From Occultella gossypii (GTDB lineage Bacteria; Actinomycetota; Actinomycetes; Actinomycetales; Beutenbergiaceae): a stretch of 64,000 nt of DNA. A program made the translations under genes and the position numbers. The stretch is taken from NCBI RefSeq assembly GCF_019947135.1, contig NZ_JAGSHT010000017.1, positions 1 through 64,000 of the forward strand, in the 5' to 3' direction. Below are positions 37,185 to 46,721 of this stretch, piece by piece. The first letter of the stretch is position 1. Every line of letters starts with the position of its first letter. Under the pieces are notes generated by a model, which did no database searches, was not told the DNA's origin, and saw only the letters and a program-made list of their open reading frames with translations.

Positions 37185-38663
37185 ATGGGTGCGAACACCG
37201 ACAATCTGGAACAGATCAGTCAGATTCCTGCGGAGAAGCTCACCACCGCCAGGACCGACCTGGAAACGCTTGGGACACACTCCACCTCGCTGACCGAGGC
37301 GTCCCAGAGCGTGCAGAACATCGGCGCCGACAGCGGCACCGAGGGCGAGACCGGCATGGCGGCATGGACCCAGATGATCTCGCTGGCGTCCAACCTGAAC
37401 CAGACCGCGTCCGACCTCACCACCGCCAAGTCCAGCACCTCCTACGCGCTCGACGCGATCGACGCCGCCCGCGAGGCCTACAACAACCTCCCACCGGAGG
37501 AGCTGAACTGGTGGCAGAAGCGGGCCATCGAGGCCGCAGCGGCCACCGGCGGCATGATCGTGCTCGGTGGGCTGGGTGCCGTGACGGCGGCCACCGCGAC
37601 GCACCACTGGCTGGAGGGCTGGGACGAGGCCCGCGAGGAAGCCGCCACCCAGGCGATGACGAACCTCGACACCTCCCTGAACAGCACCTACCTGGCCAGC
37701 AACGACCAGGAGGAGTTCAACCCCGGTGAACGGCGGACGTCGACCCCGCAAGTCCCGCCCGGTACACACACTCCGCCGTCCACGACGAACCCGACGGCGG
37801 TCCCGGGCGGTCCGTCCGGGCCTGGCAATGTGCCCGGACCGGGCGGGCCCGGTGGTCCCGGAGACATCCCCGGCGGTCCCGGAGACATCCCCGGCGGCCC
37901 CGACTACCCCGGCGGTCCCGGCGGCCCCGGCGGGCCCGACTACCCCGGCGGCCCCGGTGGGCCTGGCGGCCCCGACTACCCCGGCGGGCCCGACTACCCC
38001 GGCGGCCCCGGCGGCCCCGACTACCCCGGTGGGCCCGGCGGACCGGACGATCCGGGCTGGAACCCTGACGACCCCGGCTGGAACCCCGGCGACGATGACA
38101 CGTCCGCCGACGGCGGCCTCGGCGGCGGCCTCGGGCCGGGCGCCATCGGCGGTCCCGGCGGCGGCATCGGTGGGGGCCTCGGGCCCGGCGCGATCGGCGG
38201 TCCCGGCGGTGGCGTCGGCGGCGGTGTCGGTGGTGGCCTCGGTGTCGGTGGTGCGCTCGGTGCCGGTGCGGCCGGCGCGGCCGGCCGTCTCGCCGGTGGC
38301 GCGGGCGGTGCCGGCGGCATCGGCGGCGTGCCGCTGGGCGGTGGCGCGGGCGGAGCCGGCGGTCGTAGCGGCCGCGGCGCAGGCGGAGCCGGCGGTCGCG
38401 GCGCCCCCGGTGGCCGCTCGGGAACCAACGTCGGCGGCGGAGCTGGTGGCCGTGGCGGAGCCGGCGCCGGCATGATGGGCGGCGCCGGAGCCGGCGGCGG
38501 CAAGGACAAGAAGCGCAAGAACGGCCAGGGGCTCGGCCTCGTCGCCGAGGAGCTCGAGGACGAAGGCGTCACGCCCGACCTCGGCGCCGCGGCGAACGCC
38601 GGCTCCCGGGATGCCCAGCTCCCGGAGCTGCCTCCGGAGGAGGACTTCGACCCCAAGTGGTGA
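37185..38663 (+). CDS. Gly/Pro-repeat type VII-associated protein, candidate substrate
   Basis: 492 aa, no known family. Residues 1-170 are helical with a hydrophobic segment (about 120-139). Residues 205-290 are a PGGP/PDYPGGPGG repeat with six PDYPGG-like units, 305-440 a Gly-rich region with a GPGAIGGPGGG duplication, and 441-492 a charged conserved-looking end (KDKKRKNGQG, EELEDEGVTPDL, ending DFDPKW). Start ATG has GGAGG at 8 nt and follows the mycosin stop by 1 nt. Gene order and domain style (helical head, disordered repeat) fit a large ESX substrate, functionally like PPE proteins though not homologous by eye. Function unknown. Confidence 0.75.
   Translation: MGANTDNLEQISQIPAEKLTTARTDLETLGTHSTSLTEASQSVQNIGADSGTEGETGMAAWTQMISLASNLNQTASDLTTAKSSTSYALDAIDAAREAYNNLPPEELNWWQKRAIEAAAATGGMIVLGGLGAVTAATATHHWLEGWDEAREEAATQAMTNLDTSLNSTYLASNDQEEFNPGERRTSTPQVPPGTHTPPSTTNPTAVPGGPSGPGNVPGPGGPGGPGDIPGGPGDIPGGPDYPGGPGGPGGPDYPGGPGGPGGPDYPGGPDYPGGPGGPDYPGGPGGPDDPGWNPDDPGWNPGDDDTSADGGLGGGLGPGAIGGPGGGIGGGLGPGAIGGPGGGVGGGVGGGLGVGGALGAGAAGAAGRLAGGAGGAGGIGGVPLGGGAGGAGGRSGRGAGGAGGRGAPGGRSGTNVGGGAGGRGGAGAGMMGGAGAGGGKDKKRKNGQGLGLVAEELEDEGVTPDLGAAANAGSRDAQLPELPPEEDFDPKW
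37842..38054. repeat. In-gene tandem repeat coding PGGPDYPGGPGG units
   Basis: Imperfect GC-rich repeats in units of 18-36 nt within the Gly/Pro-rich gene; all length differences between units are multiples of three. Prone to copy-number change. Confidence 0.7.
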
Positions 38664-38704
38664 GCCGCCGAGGCGATCAGCGCGGCTGAGCGCCTCCGAC
38701 CACA

Positions 38705-38743
38705 CCGAACGCCCCGACGACCACTGGTCGTCGGGGCGTTCGG
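38705..38743. terminator. Strong bidirectional terminator
   Basis: Perfect 18-bp hairpin with a 3-nt loop (arms 38705-38722 and 38726-38743), between the convergent Gly/Pro-repeat and RDD-FHA genes. Confidence 0.8.
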
Positions 38744-39004
38744 CTGTCGTCGGGGGCCCCGCCTCCGCGAAGGCTGCCTATGCGGCCAGGAGTGATGCGG
38801 CACCCGTCGCGCGGATCCCGGTGTCCGTCCCGAGGGGTGTCGGTACCCGACACGCCCTCCGCTGCGGCTGCTGCCGTCGCGGAGGCGTCACCCTGCTCCC
38901 CCACGGGTTCGGCGGCACGGCGACGCCACGCCGATCATCGGCGCCGACGGGTGGGCGGGGGGTCCCGGAAACCGGCCGATCGGAACCGGCCTGTCGCTGG
39001 TGGC
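38744..39004. other. Gap without a supported gene
   Basis: The 341-nt gap between the two convergent stop codons holds the terminator and then about 260 nt in which I see no credible gene. A 7-bp hairpin GTGTCGG-TAC-CCGACAC (38837-38853) could be a second stop for the leftward transcript. Confidence 0.5.
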
Positions 39005-40789
39005 TCAGCTCTCCCAGCGGGCGACGGTGATGACGCGCTCACCGAGCTCGATCGATCCGTCCTCCGGGACCATGACCCGCTTGCCGGGGAACGCCCGCGT
39101 CTGGGTGCCGTCAGCGGCCACGACCAACGTGCCGTTCGCCGAGCCGCGGTCCTCCACCCACAGCTCGCCGTCCTCGATCCCGATCCGGGCGTGGGTTCGG
39201 GAGAGCGAGCGGCCCGGGTCATCGATGGCGACGAGGTGGTCGTACCGCTCCCCCGCCGGCGCCTGCGGACGGCGCCCGAGCAGGCCGGGCCCCGTCACGG
39301 TGACGGTCGCGCCGTCGTCCATGGTGAGGACGTACACCGCGGACGGCGCACCGCCACGCCGCTCGGGACCCCCACCGGGTGCGGGTGCGTCGGTGAGGCC
39401 CGGGACTCGGGCCGGCTCGACGGCGCGCGGATAGAACGTGTGCTCCGGCAGTTGCGCGGACGCCGCGGCTGCCGCGCCCGGCTGGCCGGGAGCCTCCGGC
39501 GCCGCCGCCTCGGCGACCCGGCGGGCCCGACGGCTCTCGGGCTCCGGCTGGGCCGGCCGGCCCTGCGCGGGTGCGTACCCGGCGCCCGCCGCTGCTCCCC
39601 CGGCCGGGCTCCGCTGCTCCGAACCGGCGGGCCGACCGTACTGCTGGGGTGGCGCCTGGCCGTGCTGCGGCGCCTGACCGTGCTGCGGCGCCTGGCCGTG
39701 CTGAGCCCCGTGCCCCTGCTGAGTGGGCTGGCCCTGCTGCGGCGCCCGGCCCTGCGGCGTCGGCCGCTGCGGAGGTTGGCCGTGCGGGGCACCGGGCCCC
39801 GCCTGTGGGCGAGGGGCGCCCTGCTGCGCCTGCTGCCCGTACTGCGGCGGCGCGGCCGCCCATGGGGCCCCCGACGCCGATCCGCCCTGGGCCATTGGTC
39901 GCGGCGGCTGCGACGACGGCACCGACGGGCCACCGGCCGACGGCCCGTGCCCGGCCGACGGCCCTGCCTGGACCGGCGGACCTGCCTGGGCGGGCACCGG
40001 TCCCCGTGGCCGTTCCCACGGTGCCACCGGGGCGGGGCCGGGCGCCGCGGGCGGAGCCTGCTGGTGTGGTGCCGCAAGGGGGCCGGCGCCCAGCGTGCCC
40101 TGGGCGGACGCCGCGGCGCTGCCGGGGGCGTACCCGGCGGGAGTGGCAGTCGGGGCGCCCTGCGCGGCCCACGCCGGCACACCGGTCGGCGCCGCGCCCT
40201 GGGCGCCGCCATCGCGGCCGCCGGCCATCCCGCCCGGCAATGCCTGCGTCGAGGGCATCGGCGCGAGCCCTGGCACCGGGGCCGGCTTGCCGACCGCGTC
40301 GGGACGCAGGTCCAGGACGGCGGTGCGGGCGACCCGGTCGTGCAGCGCCTGGCCGCGACCGGACCGGTCCGCGGCGGCGGTCGCGATCAGCACGAACTGA
40401 CCCACGAACGCCACCAGGTGTGCGACCCCGAGCAGGGCGGCCCGGATCAGTTCCCGGCCCAGTCCGGGCGCGTACGGGCCGTCGGACCGCGCGGCCCTGA
40501 TCCCGAGGAGACTCTTGCCCAGCGTGCGCCCGGTCCGCGCCTCCCAGAGCACCAGGGCACCGATCGCCTCGGCTCCGACGATGCCGCCGAGCACGAGGCT
40601 GCGGGTGGGCAGGTAGACGGCCGCGACGAGCGCGGCGACGGCAGCCAGGTCCACCGCGTACGCGGCGAGGCGTCGGAGCACCCCGGACGCCACCCGCCGG
40701 CCGGATGGTTCGCGTGCCGGATCCGGCGCGGACCCGCCAGCGCCGTTCTGGACCGCCCAGGTCGGGCGTTCGGTTACCTCGACCGACAT
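39005..40789 (-). CDS. RDD-domain membrane protein with C-terminal FHA domain
   Basis: 594 aa. RDD domain with membrane segments (about 35-165, including RRLAAYAVDLAAVAAL, TGRTLGKSLLGIR), a 300-residue Ala/Pro/Gln/Gly linker with three QHGQAP repeats, then an FHA domain (about 490-590) with GRR, SLSRTHARI and GSANGT, the key phosphothreonine-binding residues. Such proteins recognise Thr-phosphorylated partners. It follows the second eccD-like gene by 37 nt on the same strand, so it is probably part of the secretion machinery's control. No kinase gene is in the window. Confidence 0.87.
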   Translation of the reverse strand: MSVEVTERPTWAVQNGAGGSAPDPAREPSGRRVASGVLRRLAAYAVDLAAVAALVAAVYLPTRSLVLGGIVGAEAIGALVLWEARTGRTLGKSLLGIRAARSDGPYAPGLGRELIRAALLGVAHLVAFVGQFVLIATAAADRSGRGQALHDRVARTAVLDLRPDAVGKPAPVPGLAPMPSTQALPGGMAGGRDGGAQGAAPTGVPAWAAQGAPTATPAGYAPGSAAASAQGTLGAGPLAAPHQQAPPAAPGPAPVAPWERPRGPVPAQAGPPVQAGPSAGHGPSAGGPSVPSSQPPRPMAQGGSASGAPWAAAPPQYGQQAQQGAPRPQAGPGAPHGQPPQRPTPQGRAPQQGQPTQQGHGAQHGQAPQHGQAPQHGQAPPQQYGRPAGSEQRSPAGGAAAGAGYAPAQGRPAQPEPESRRARRVAEAAAPEAPGQPGAAAAASAQLPEHTFYPRAVEPARVPGLTDAPAPGGGPERRGGAPSAVYVLTMDDGATVTVTGPGLLGRRPQAPAGERYDHLVAIDDPGRSLSRTHARIGIEDGELWVEDRGSANGTLVVAADGTQTRAFPGKRVMVPEDGSIELGERVITVARWES

Positions 40790-40826
40790 CAACGTCCCCT
40801 CAATCCGCTTGCCTGCCCGCGGCAGT

Positions 40827-42239
40827 CTATCCGGCGGCCACGGTCTGAAGACCTTCGATGACCCCGGCGGCGAGCAGCGCCGCAGGCATCACGAAGATGA
40901 TCGCGATCCCTTCGACGATGTCACCGGCACGCGACCACTTCACCGAGCGCCAGCCGGTCACGATGGCCATGGTCAGCAACGCGATGCCGAGGCCCCCGCC
41001 GATCCCGACCAGGGACCACAGGCCCGCGTCCGGTGTCACCCGGGCCGCGAGCGCGATCTCGATGAGCAGCACCAGCAGCGCGAACCGTGGGGCGGACTTC
41101 TCGATGACACCACGGTAGGAGCGGGGACCGAGGCCGAGCGTGATCACCAGGAACGCGAACAGCGCGAGCGTGGCCCAACCGGTGATGGTGCCCGGTTCGT
41201 ACGCCGCAAGCACGGGCGGCGCCATGACCATCACGAGTGCACTCGCCACCGCGAGCCCGGCTGCCTTGCGACGTTCCGCGTACCGCACCGTGCGCTCGAC
41301 CTGCAGCCACTGCACCCGCCCCGGTGGCCGCGGTGCCCGCCCGCGCACCGACGCGGCGGTGCGGGCCACGAAGGACAGATCCAGCAACTGCTCGTCGGGG
41401 ACGGCGATCGACGCGCTCGGCATGGCGCGCAGCATCAGGGGCACCACGCCGAGGATCAGGGCGGGGGCCACGTGCACGGGCAGGTCGAGGATGAGGGCCA
41501 GCCCGAACAGCACGGCGAGCACCACCCAGGCCATCGTGAGCACCGACGCCACGGACGTAGATGGGTCCTGGTGGTAGGTGCTCACCGCAAGCCTGAGCGC
41601 GGCCATCGAGGCACCTGCCACCAGGCCGATCACGACGGCCAGCCGTAGCACCGCGAACGCGTCCGGTGGCGCGAGCAGGAAGCCGGCCGTGAACGCGAGG
41701 ATCGGGCCGAGGATCGTCTCGTCGACCAGGTGTGAGCCGGCCACCGTGGTCCCACCCTGATCTCCGCTGCGGCGTACCGCGAGCGCCACTGCACCGGCTC
41801 CGAGCAGTGCGGCGACGGCGTACCGGAACGGGTCGGTGAGCACACCGGCGCCCGATCCGACGGAGATGGAGTGGGTCACGACCAGGACGGCGCACGCCGC
41901 GGTGACCGCGATGCACGCCAGCCAGCCCGCGCTGCCGGCGGGCGTGCGCCGCCGCATCGCCTGCTTCCTCTTCCGGGTGGGCCCGTCGGGCCCGTCGGTG
42001 GACCCGGCGGCATCGCCGGTCACCAACCAGAGCACGCTGCCGTTGCCGAGATGTCGCCCGATGGCGTGGTCGGGATCGAGGACGGCGCCCGAGGAGGACA
42101 CCGCCAGCACCCGGTCCGGGTCCGCACCCCGCGCGCGCAGCACCTCACCGACGAGCGCGTCCGGTGAGACGGAGATGTCCGCCCGTTCGTCGCCGTCGAC
42201 GACCGCGAGGAAGAGGCGAGCCGGTGCGGTGGTGCTCAC
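40827..42239 (-). CDS. Type VII secretion EccD-like membrane protein, copy 2
   Basis: 470 aa with a ubiquitin-like head (about residues 8-75, LFLAVVDGDERADISVSPDA to SVLWLVTG) and about 11 membrane segments, the EccD layout. A cytosolic basic loop (VQWLQVERTVRYAERRKAAG) matches the position of the central loop of EccD. Start GTG has GGGGGGA upstream and lies in the region divergent from eccC. Sequence is far from copy 1. EccD forms dimers in known ESX structures, so a mixed dimer is possible; that is inference. Confidence 0.82.
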   Translation of the reverse strand: MSTTAPARLFLAVVDGDERADISVSPDALVGEVLRARGADPDRVLAVSSSGAVLDPDHAIGRHLGNGSVLWLVTGDAAGSTDGPDGPTRKRKQAMRRRTPAGSAGWLACIAVTAACAVLVVTHSISVGSGAGVLTDPFRYAVAALLGAGAVALAVRRSGDQGGTTVAGSHLVDETILGPILAFTAGFLLAPPDAFAVLRLAVVIGLVAGASMAALRLAVSTYHQDPSTSVASVLTMAWVVLAVLFGLALILDLPVHVAPALILGVVPLMLRAMPSASIAVPDEQLLDLSFVARTAASVRGRAPRPPGRVQWLQVERTVRYAERRKAAGLAVASALVMVMAPPVLAAYEPGTITGWATLALFAFLVITLGLGPRSYRGVIEKSAPRFALLVLLIEIALAARVTPDAGLWSLVGIGGGLGIALLTMAIVTGWRSVKWSRAGDIVEGIAIIFVMPAALLAAGVIEGLQTVAAG

Positions 42240-42472
42240 TGTCCCCCCGGTGCGCTCCGATCGGTGGGCCTGGTGGCAGGGTCCACCGGTGCCTGCTGAC
42301 TCCCGCCATAGTAGCCACCTCGCTCCATCGGTTCGCCCGCCGACCACCCTTCCGACGTCCCGGAATGGGCTGATGTGCCCATCGGGGCGCCGGGTGTCCC
42401 CGGGTCCCGCCCGCCGCGCTCCGGGATCGGCCCAGTAGGCTGGACCGGCCACCAGCACCCGAGGAGTCATGC

Positions 42473-45400
42473 ATGTCCGCAGGCCCGGCCTCACGCCTTG
42501 CGCCGCCGAAGGTTCCCACCGGTCAACTGCCGCTGCAGCCACCACCGGAGCTGATCAAGCCGGAGGGCGCCAGCAACACCCTCACCACCGCCCTGCCGAT
42601 GCTGGGGTCGATGGGGTCCATCGCGGTCCTGACCTTCAGCCAGGGCGGCCCGAGCGGCCGAACCTTCCTCATGGGTGGGATGTTCCTGTTCATGGCGCTC
42701 TCCATGGTCGGAATGAACATCTGGCGCCAGAAGTCCCAACACACCGCGGACGTGGTCTCGGCCCGGCGTGAGTACCTGGCCTACCTGTCCGAGATGCGCA
42801 CCACGGTCCGCGGGGCTGCGAAGCGTCAGCGGCACCACACCCAGTGGCTCATGCCGGACCCGGCGGCGCTGCCGGTGGTGGCCGAGGAGGGCGCCCGGGT
42901 CTGGGAGCGGCTGGGCGGCGAGCAGAATCTGCTGCGCACCCGGATCGGACGGTCCACGCAACCCCTGTCCTTGACCCTCGAGCCGCCGCAGACGTCCCCG
43001 CTGGCCCAGCTCGACCCGGTCTCCGCGTCCGCCGCGCACCGGTTCCTGGTCACCCACGCGAACCAGCCCTCGCTCCCCCTCGGCGTCGACATCCGCACGG
43101 TCGCCCGGGTGGAGCTCGCGGGATCGGCCGAGCCGTCCCAGTCCCTGGCCCGAGCCATGATCAGCCACCTGGCCACATTCGTGGCCCCCGAACTGCTCCA
43201 GATCGCCGTGGTGGCCGCACCGGACGCACTGCCGCAGTGGGAATGGGTGAAGTGGCTGCCCCATGCCCACTCCACCCACGAACGGGACGCCGTCGGGCCG
43301 GCCCGGATGATCGGCGAGACCTACGCCGACATCGAGGCCCTGCTCCCGAAGGGCATCCACGAGCGCGGCCGGTTCCAGCGCAACGGCGAGTTCGACGGGC
43401 CGCACGTGCTGGTCGTGGTCGACGGCGGGCACATCCCCGGCGGCAACCCGCTGGTCAGCCCCGAAGGTGTCATGGGCGTCACCGTCCTGGACCTCCCGGA
43501 GACCTGGGAGGAGTTGTCCAGCCGCAACACGATGCGGGTCCAGCTGTACGCCACGATCCGTGCCGGCGCCGAGGCCGGCCTGACCCCGATGCAGGTGCTC
43601 CAGCGCGGATTCCCGCCTCAGCGCGGCATGGCCGACCAGATGAGCATCGCGGAGGCGGAGGCCACCGCGCGCCGGCTGGCACCGCTGCTCGTGGAGGGAT
43701 CCGACGAGGGTGGTGCCCCGAAGGCGACGGTCTCGGCGGAGCTGACCGACCTGCTCGGCCTGCCGGACGTGCGCGACTTCGACCCTGCCGTCGCCTGGGC
43801 GCCGCGCCTGCCCCGGGACCGGCTCCGGGTACCGATCGGACTGACCTCGCAGGGCCAGCCGCTCGCGCTGGACATCAAGGAGTCCGCGCAGCAGGGCATG
43901 GGCCCGCACGGCCTGCTGATCGGTGCGACCGGGTCCGGCAAGTCCGAGGTGCTTCGCACCCTCGTGCTCGCCATGGCGCTGACGCACTCCTCCGAGGACC
44001 TGAACTTCGTGCTGGTCGACTTCAAGGGTGGTGCCACGTTCGCCGGGATGGCGGACATGCCGCACGTCTCGGCGATCATCACGAACCTGGGCGAGGAACT
44101 GACCCTGGTGGACCGCATGCAGGACGCCCTCAAGGGCGAGATGGTGCGTCGCCAGGAGCTGCTCCGGGCCAGTGGGAACTTCGCCAACGTGGCCGACTAC
44201 GAGAAGGCCCGCAAGGGTGGTCGCAGCGACCTCGCGCCGCTGCCCGCGCTGCTCATCGTCGCGGACGAGTTCTCCGAGCTCCTCTCGGCCAAGCCCGAGT
44301 TCGCCGACCTGTTCGTCGCGATCGGGCGGCTGGGGCGCTCGCTCCAGATCCACATGCTGTTGTCCACCCAGCGGCTCGAGGAGGGCAAGCTGCGCGGCCT
44401 GGAGTCCCACCTGAGCTACCGGGTCGGCCTGAAGACATTCTCCGGTGCGGACTCCCGGGCGGTCATCGGCGTGCCGGATGCGTTCGAGCTCCCGGGCGGC
44501 GGTGGTCACGGGTTCCTGAAGTCGGACGCGTCCACGCTCATCCAGTTCCGCGCGGCGTACGTCTCGGCTCCGCCGAAGGCCCGACGGCGATCCGTGGGCG
44601 GCCCGTCCGGGTCCGTCGCCGAGGCGAGGATCGAGGCGTTCACGGCCGCCCCGGTGCTCTCCCTCGACAGCGACGACGAACCGGATCTCGCACCGTCGAC
44701 CAACGAGCCCGAGGAGAAGCGGGTCACCTTCGACATCGCCGTCGACCGGATGAGGGGCAAGGGTCCGGCGGCCCACCAGGTGTGGTTGCCGCCGTTGGAG
44801 GTGCCGTTCACCTACGACCAGATGATGCCGGACCTGGCCGCCGACCCGGCGCTCGGCCTGATCTCCGCGGCCTGGCGGGGCGCGAGCGCGCTCACGTTCC
44901 CGCTGGGCATCGTCGACCGACCGCTGGAACAGCGCCGCGACACCCTGCGTCTGAGCCTGTCCGGCGCCGGCGGGCACATGGCGATCGTCGGCGGACCGCG
45001 GTCCGGCAAGTCGACCGTGGCCCGGTCTGTGGTGACCGGCCTGTCCCTGACGCAGAGCCCGCTCGAGGTGCAGTTCTACGTGATGGACTTCGGCGGCGGC
45101 ACGTTCTCGCCGATGGCCTCCCTGGCACACGTGGCCGGGGTCGCGACCCGCAGCGAACCCGATGTGGTGCGGCGGATCCTCGCCGAACTCGAGGGCATCG
45201 TGAACGCCCGCGAGGTGTACTTCCGCGAGCAGGGCATCGACTCCATCGAGACCTACCGGCAGCGCCGCCTCGAGGGCCGCGCGGACGACGGCTACGGGGA
45301 CGTGTTCCTGATCGTCGACGGCTGGTCGACCCTGCGCGCCGAGTTCGACGGCATGGAGATGGAGATCCAGGCGCTCGCCGGGCGCGGCCTGACGTTCGGG

Positions 45401-46462
45401 ATGCACCTGATCGCCACGACGAACCGCTGGATCGACTTCCGCACCCAGGTCAAGGACGTCTTCGGCACCAAGCTGGAGCTACGGCTCGGCGACCCGATGG
45501 ACTCCGACATCGACCGTAAGGTCGCCGCGAACGTGCCCAAGGACCGGCCCGGACGCGGCCTCGTCGTCTCCCGACACCACGTGCTCACGTCCCTGCCCCG
45601 GATCGACGGCGACGGCTCGGCGAACACCCTCGGCAGCGGCGTGGAGCACCTGATCGAGACCGTCAACGCGGCCTGGACCGGACCACCGCCCCCGAAGCTG
45701 CGTCTGCTGCCGGAGCTGATCACCCTCGAGGAGGTCCGCGACCTGGCGGCTGGCACGCCCGTCGCCGACCAGATCCTGCTCGGCATCAACGAGTCCGCGC
45801 TGGGTCCGGTGGGCCTCAACCCCCGCCAGGACGCGCACTTCTACGCGTTCGGTGACTCCGGCTCCGGCAAGTCCGGGCTGCTGCGCGGGATCGCCCGCGA
45901 GGTGCAGCGCCTGTACACACCGAAGCAGGCCCAGATCTTCGTGGTCGACTACCGCCGGTCCCTGCTGGCCGAGATCCCCGAGGAGTACCTGGCCGGCTAC
46001 TTCACGACCGCCGACCAGGCTGCCGGCGAGATCGCGGGCATCGCCGAGTACCTGCGCAGCCGGCTACCCGGACCCGACGTGACCCCGCAGCAGCTGCGGG
46101 CTCGGTCCTGGTGGAGCGGCGCCGAGGTGTTCGTGCTGGTCGACGACTACGACCTGGTCGCCACGTCCACCGGGAACCCGATCAGCCCGCTGATCCCGTT
46201 GCTCGCCCAGGCGGGCGACGTCGGGTTGCACCTGAACATCACCCGGCGCACCGGCGGGGCCGGCCGGGCCATGTACGAGCCCGTGCTGCAGGCGCTGCGG
46301 GACCTGGCCGCGCCGGGCCTGGTGCTGTCCGGCAGCAAGGACGAGGGTGCCCTCGTCGGAACCGCGAAGCCGAGCCCGAGCGAGCCCGGGCGTGGTCAGT
46401 TCGTCAGCCGCGAGCACGGCCTGCAGGTTGTGCAGCTGGCCGACTCCCCGTCGACCACCTGA
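42473..46462 (+). CDS. eccC: Type VII secretion ATPase EccC (three FtsK/SpoIIIE domains)
   Basis: 1329 aa, a single-chain EccCa-EccCb. Two membrane segments (about 37-56 and 64-83), then ATPase domain 1 with Walker A GATGSGKSE (484-492) and Walker B LLIVADEF (593-600), domain 2 with GGPRSGKST (about 840) and VFLIVDGW, and domain 3 with GDSGSGKSG (about 1127) and VFVLVDDYD. Binds the YxxxD/E export signals and drives secretion. All three Walker A lysines are intact, though domain 1 is usually the main active one. ATG start with GAGGAG. Stands alone, with its own promoter region divergent from the second eccD. Confidence 0.97.
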   Translation: MSAGPASRLAPPKVPTGQLPLQPPPELIKPEGASNTLTTALPMLGSMGSIAVLTFSQGGPSGRTFLMGGMFLFMALSMVGMNIWRQKSQHTADVVSARREYLAYLSEMRTTVRGAAKRQRHHTQWLMPDPAALPVVAEEGARVWERLGGEQNLLRTRIGRSTQPLSLTLEPPQTSPLAQLDPVSASAAHRFLVTHANQPSLPLGVDIRTVARVELAGSAEPSQSLARAMISHLATFVAPELLQIAVVAAPDALPQWEWVKWLPHAHSTHERDAVGPARMIGETYADIEALLPKGIHERGRFQRNGEFDGPHVLVVVDGGHIPGGNPLVSPEGVMGVTVLDLPETWEELSSRNTMRVQLYATIRAGAEAGLTPMQVLQRGFPPQRGMADQMSIAEAEATARRLAPLLVEGSDEGGAPKATVSAELTDLLGLPDVRDFDPAVAWAPRLPRDRLRVPIGLTSQGQPLALDIKESAQQGMGPHGLLIGATGSGKSEVLRTLVLAMALTHSSEDLNFVLVDFKGGATFAGMADMPHVSAIITNLGEELTLVDRMQDALKGEMVRRQELLRASGNFANVADYEKARKGGRSDLAPLPALLIVADEFSELLSAKPEFADLFVAIGRLGRSLQIHMLLSTQRLEEGKLRGLESHLSYRVGLKTFSGADSRAVIGVPDAFELPGGGGHGFLKSDASTLIQFRAAYVSAPPKARRRSVGGPSGSVAEARIEAFTAAPVLSLDSDDEPDLAPSTNEPEEKRVTFDIAVDRMRGKGPAAHQVWLPPLEVPFTYDQMMPDLAADPALGLISAAWRGASALTFPLGIVDRPLEQRRDTLRLSLSGAGGHMAIVGGPRSGKSTVARSVVTGLSLTQSPLEVQFYVMDFGGGTFSPMASLAHVAGVATRSEPDVVRRILAELEGIVNAREVYFREQGIDSIETYRQRRLEGRADDGYGDVFLIVDGWSTLRAEFDGMEMEIQALAGRGLTFGMHLIATTNRWIDFRTQVKDVFGTKLELRLGDPMDSDIDRKVAANVPKDRPGRGLVVSRHHVLTSLPRIDGDGSANTLGSGVEHLIETVNAAWTGPPPPKLRLLPELITLEEVRDLAAGTPVADQILLGINESALGPVGLNPRQDAHFYAFGDSGSGKSGLLRGIAREVQRLYTPKQAQIFVVDYRRSLLAEIPEEYLAGYFTTADQAAGEIAGIAEYLRSRLPGPDVTPQQLRARSWWSGAEVFVLVDDYDLVATSTGNPISPLIPLLAQAGDVGLHLNITRRTGGAGRAMYEPVLQALRDLAAPGLVLSGSKDEGALVGTAKPSPSEPGRGQFVSREHGLQVVQLADSPSTT

Positions 46463-46635
46463 GCGCGCCCCACCGACCCTGATGAGGCCGACCACCTGAG
46501 CGCGCCGGGTGATCGACCCCGTACCAGCAGTGCCGAAATCGCACATCGGTGTGTGCTACCTCAGGGTCGGGAGGTGCGAGCTCAGCGCAGCGTCGGGCCA
46601 AACGCGGGGCACGAGGGGCGCGGGCGCAGGCACGG

Positions 46636-46721
46636 GCCGCGTCGGGCCCAGGCAGCCGTCACGTCGGGCCCAGGCACAGAGCCGCGTCGGGCCCAGGCAC
46701 AGAGCCGCGTCGGGCTCAGGC
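46636..46721. repeat. Short tandem repeat at the 3' end of the polyprenyl synthase gene
   Basis: Four imperfect copies of a 23-nt unit like GCCGCGTCGGGCCCAGGCACAGA; the last runs into the final codons of the synthase gene. Nearby, CGACCACCTGAGCGCGCC is present twice (46454 and 46488), the first copy covering the eccC stop. The rest of this 253-nt gap between convergent genes shows no ORF. Confidence 0.65.

Noticed and set aside
37842-38054. Regularly spaced GC-rich repeats that could suggest a repeat array
   Set aside because: They are in-frame codon repeats of a Gly/Pro protein, with no spacers of unique sequence and no cas genes; not CRISPR.
38677-38904. 75-codon frame in the gap between the two convergent genes near 38.7-39.0 kb
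   Set aside because: It crosses the strong terminator hairpin, has no ribosome binding site and has an unremarkable Arg/Gly/Asp composition.
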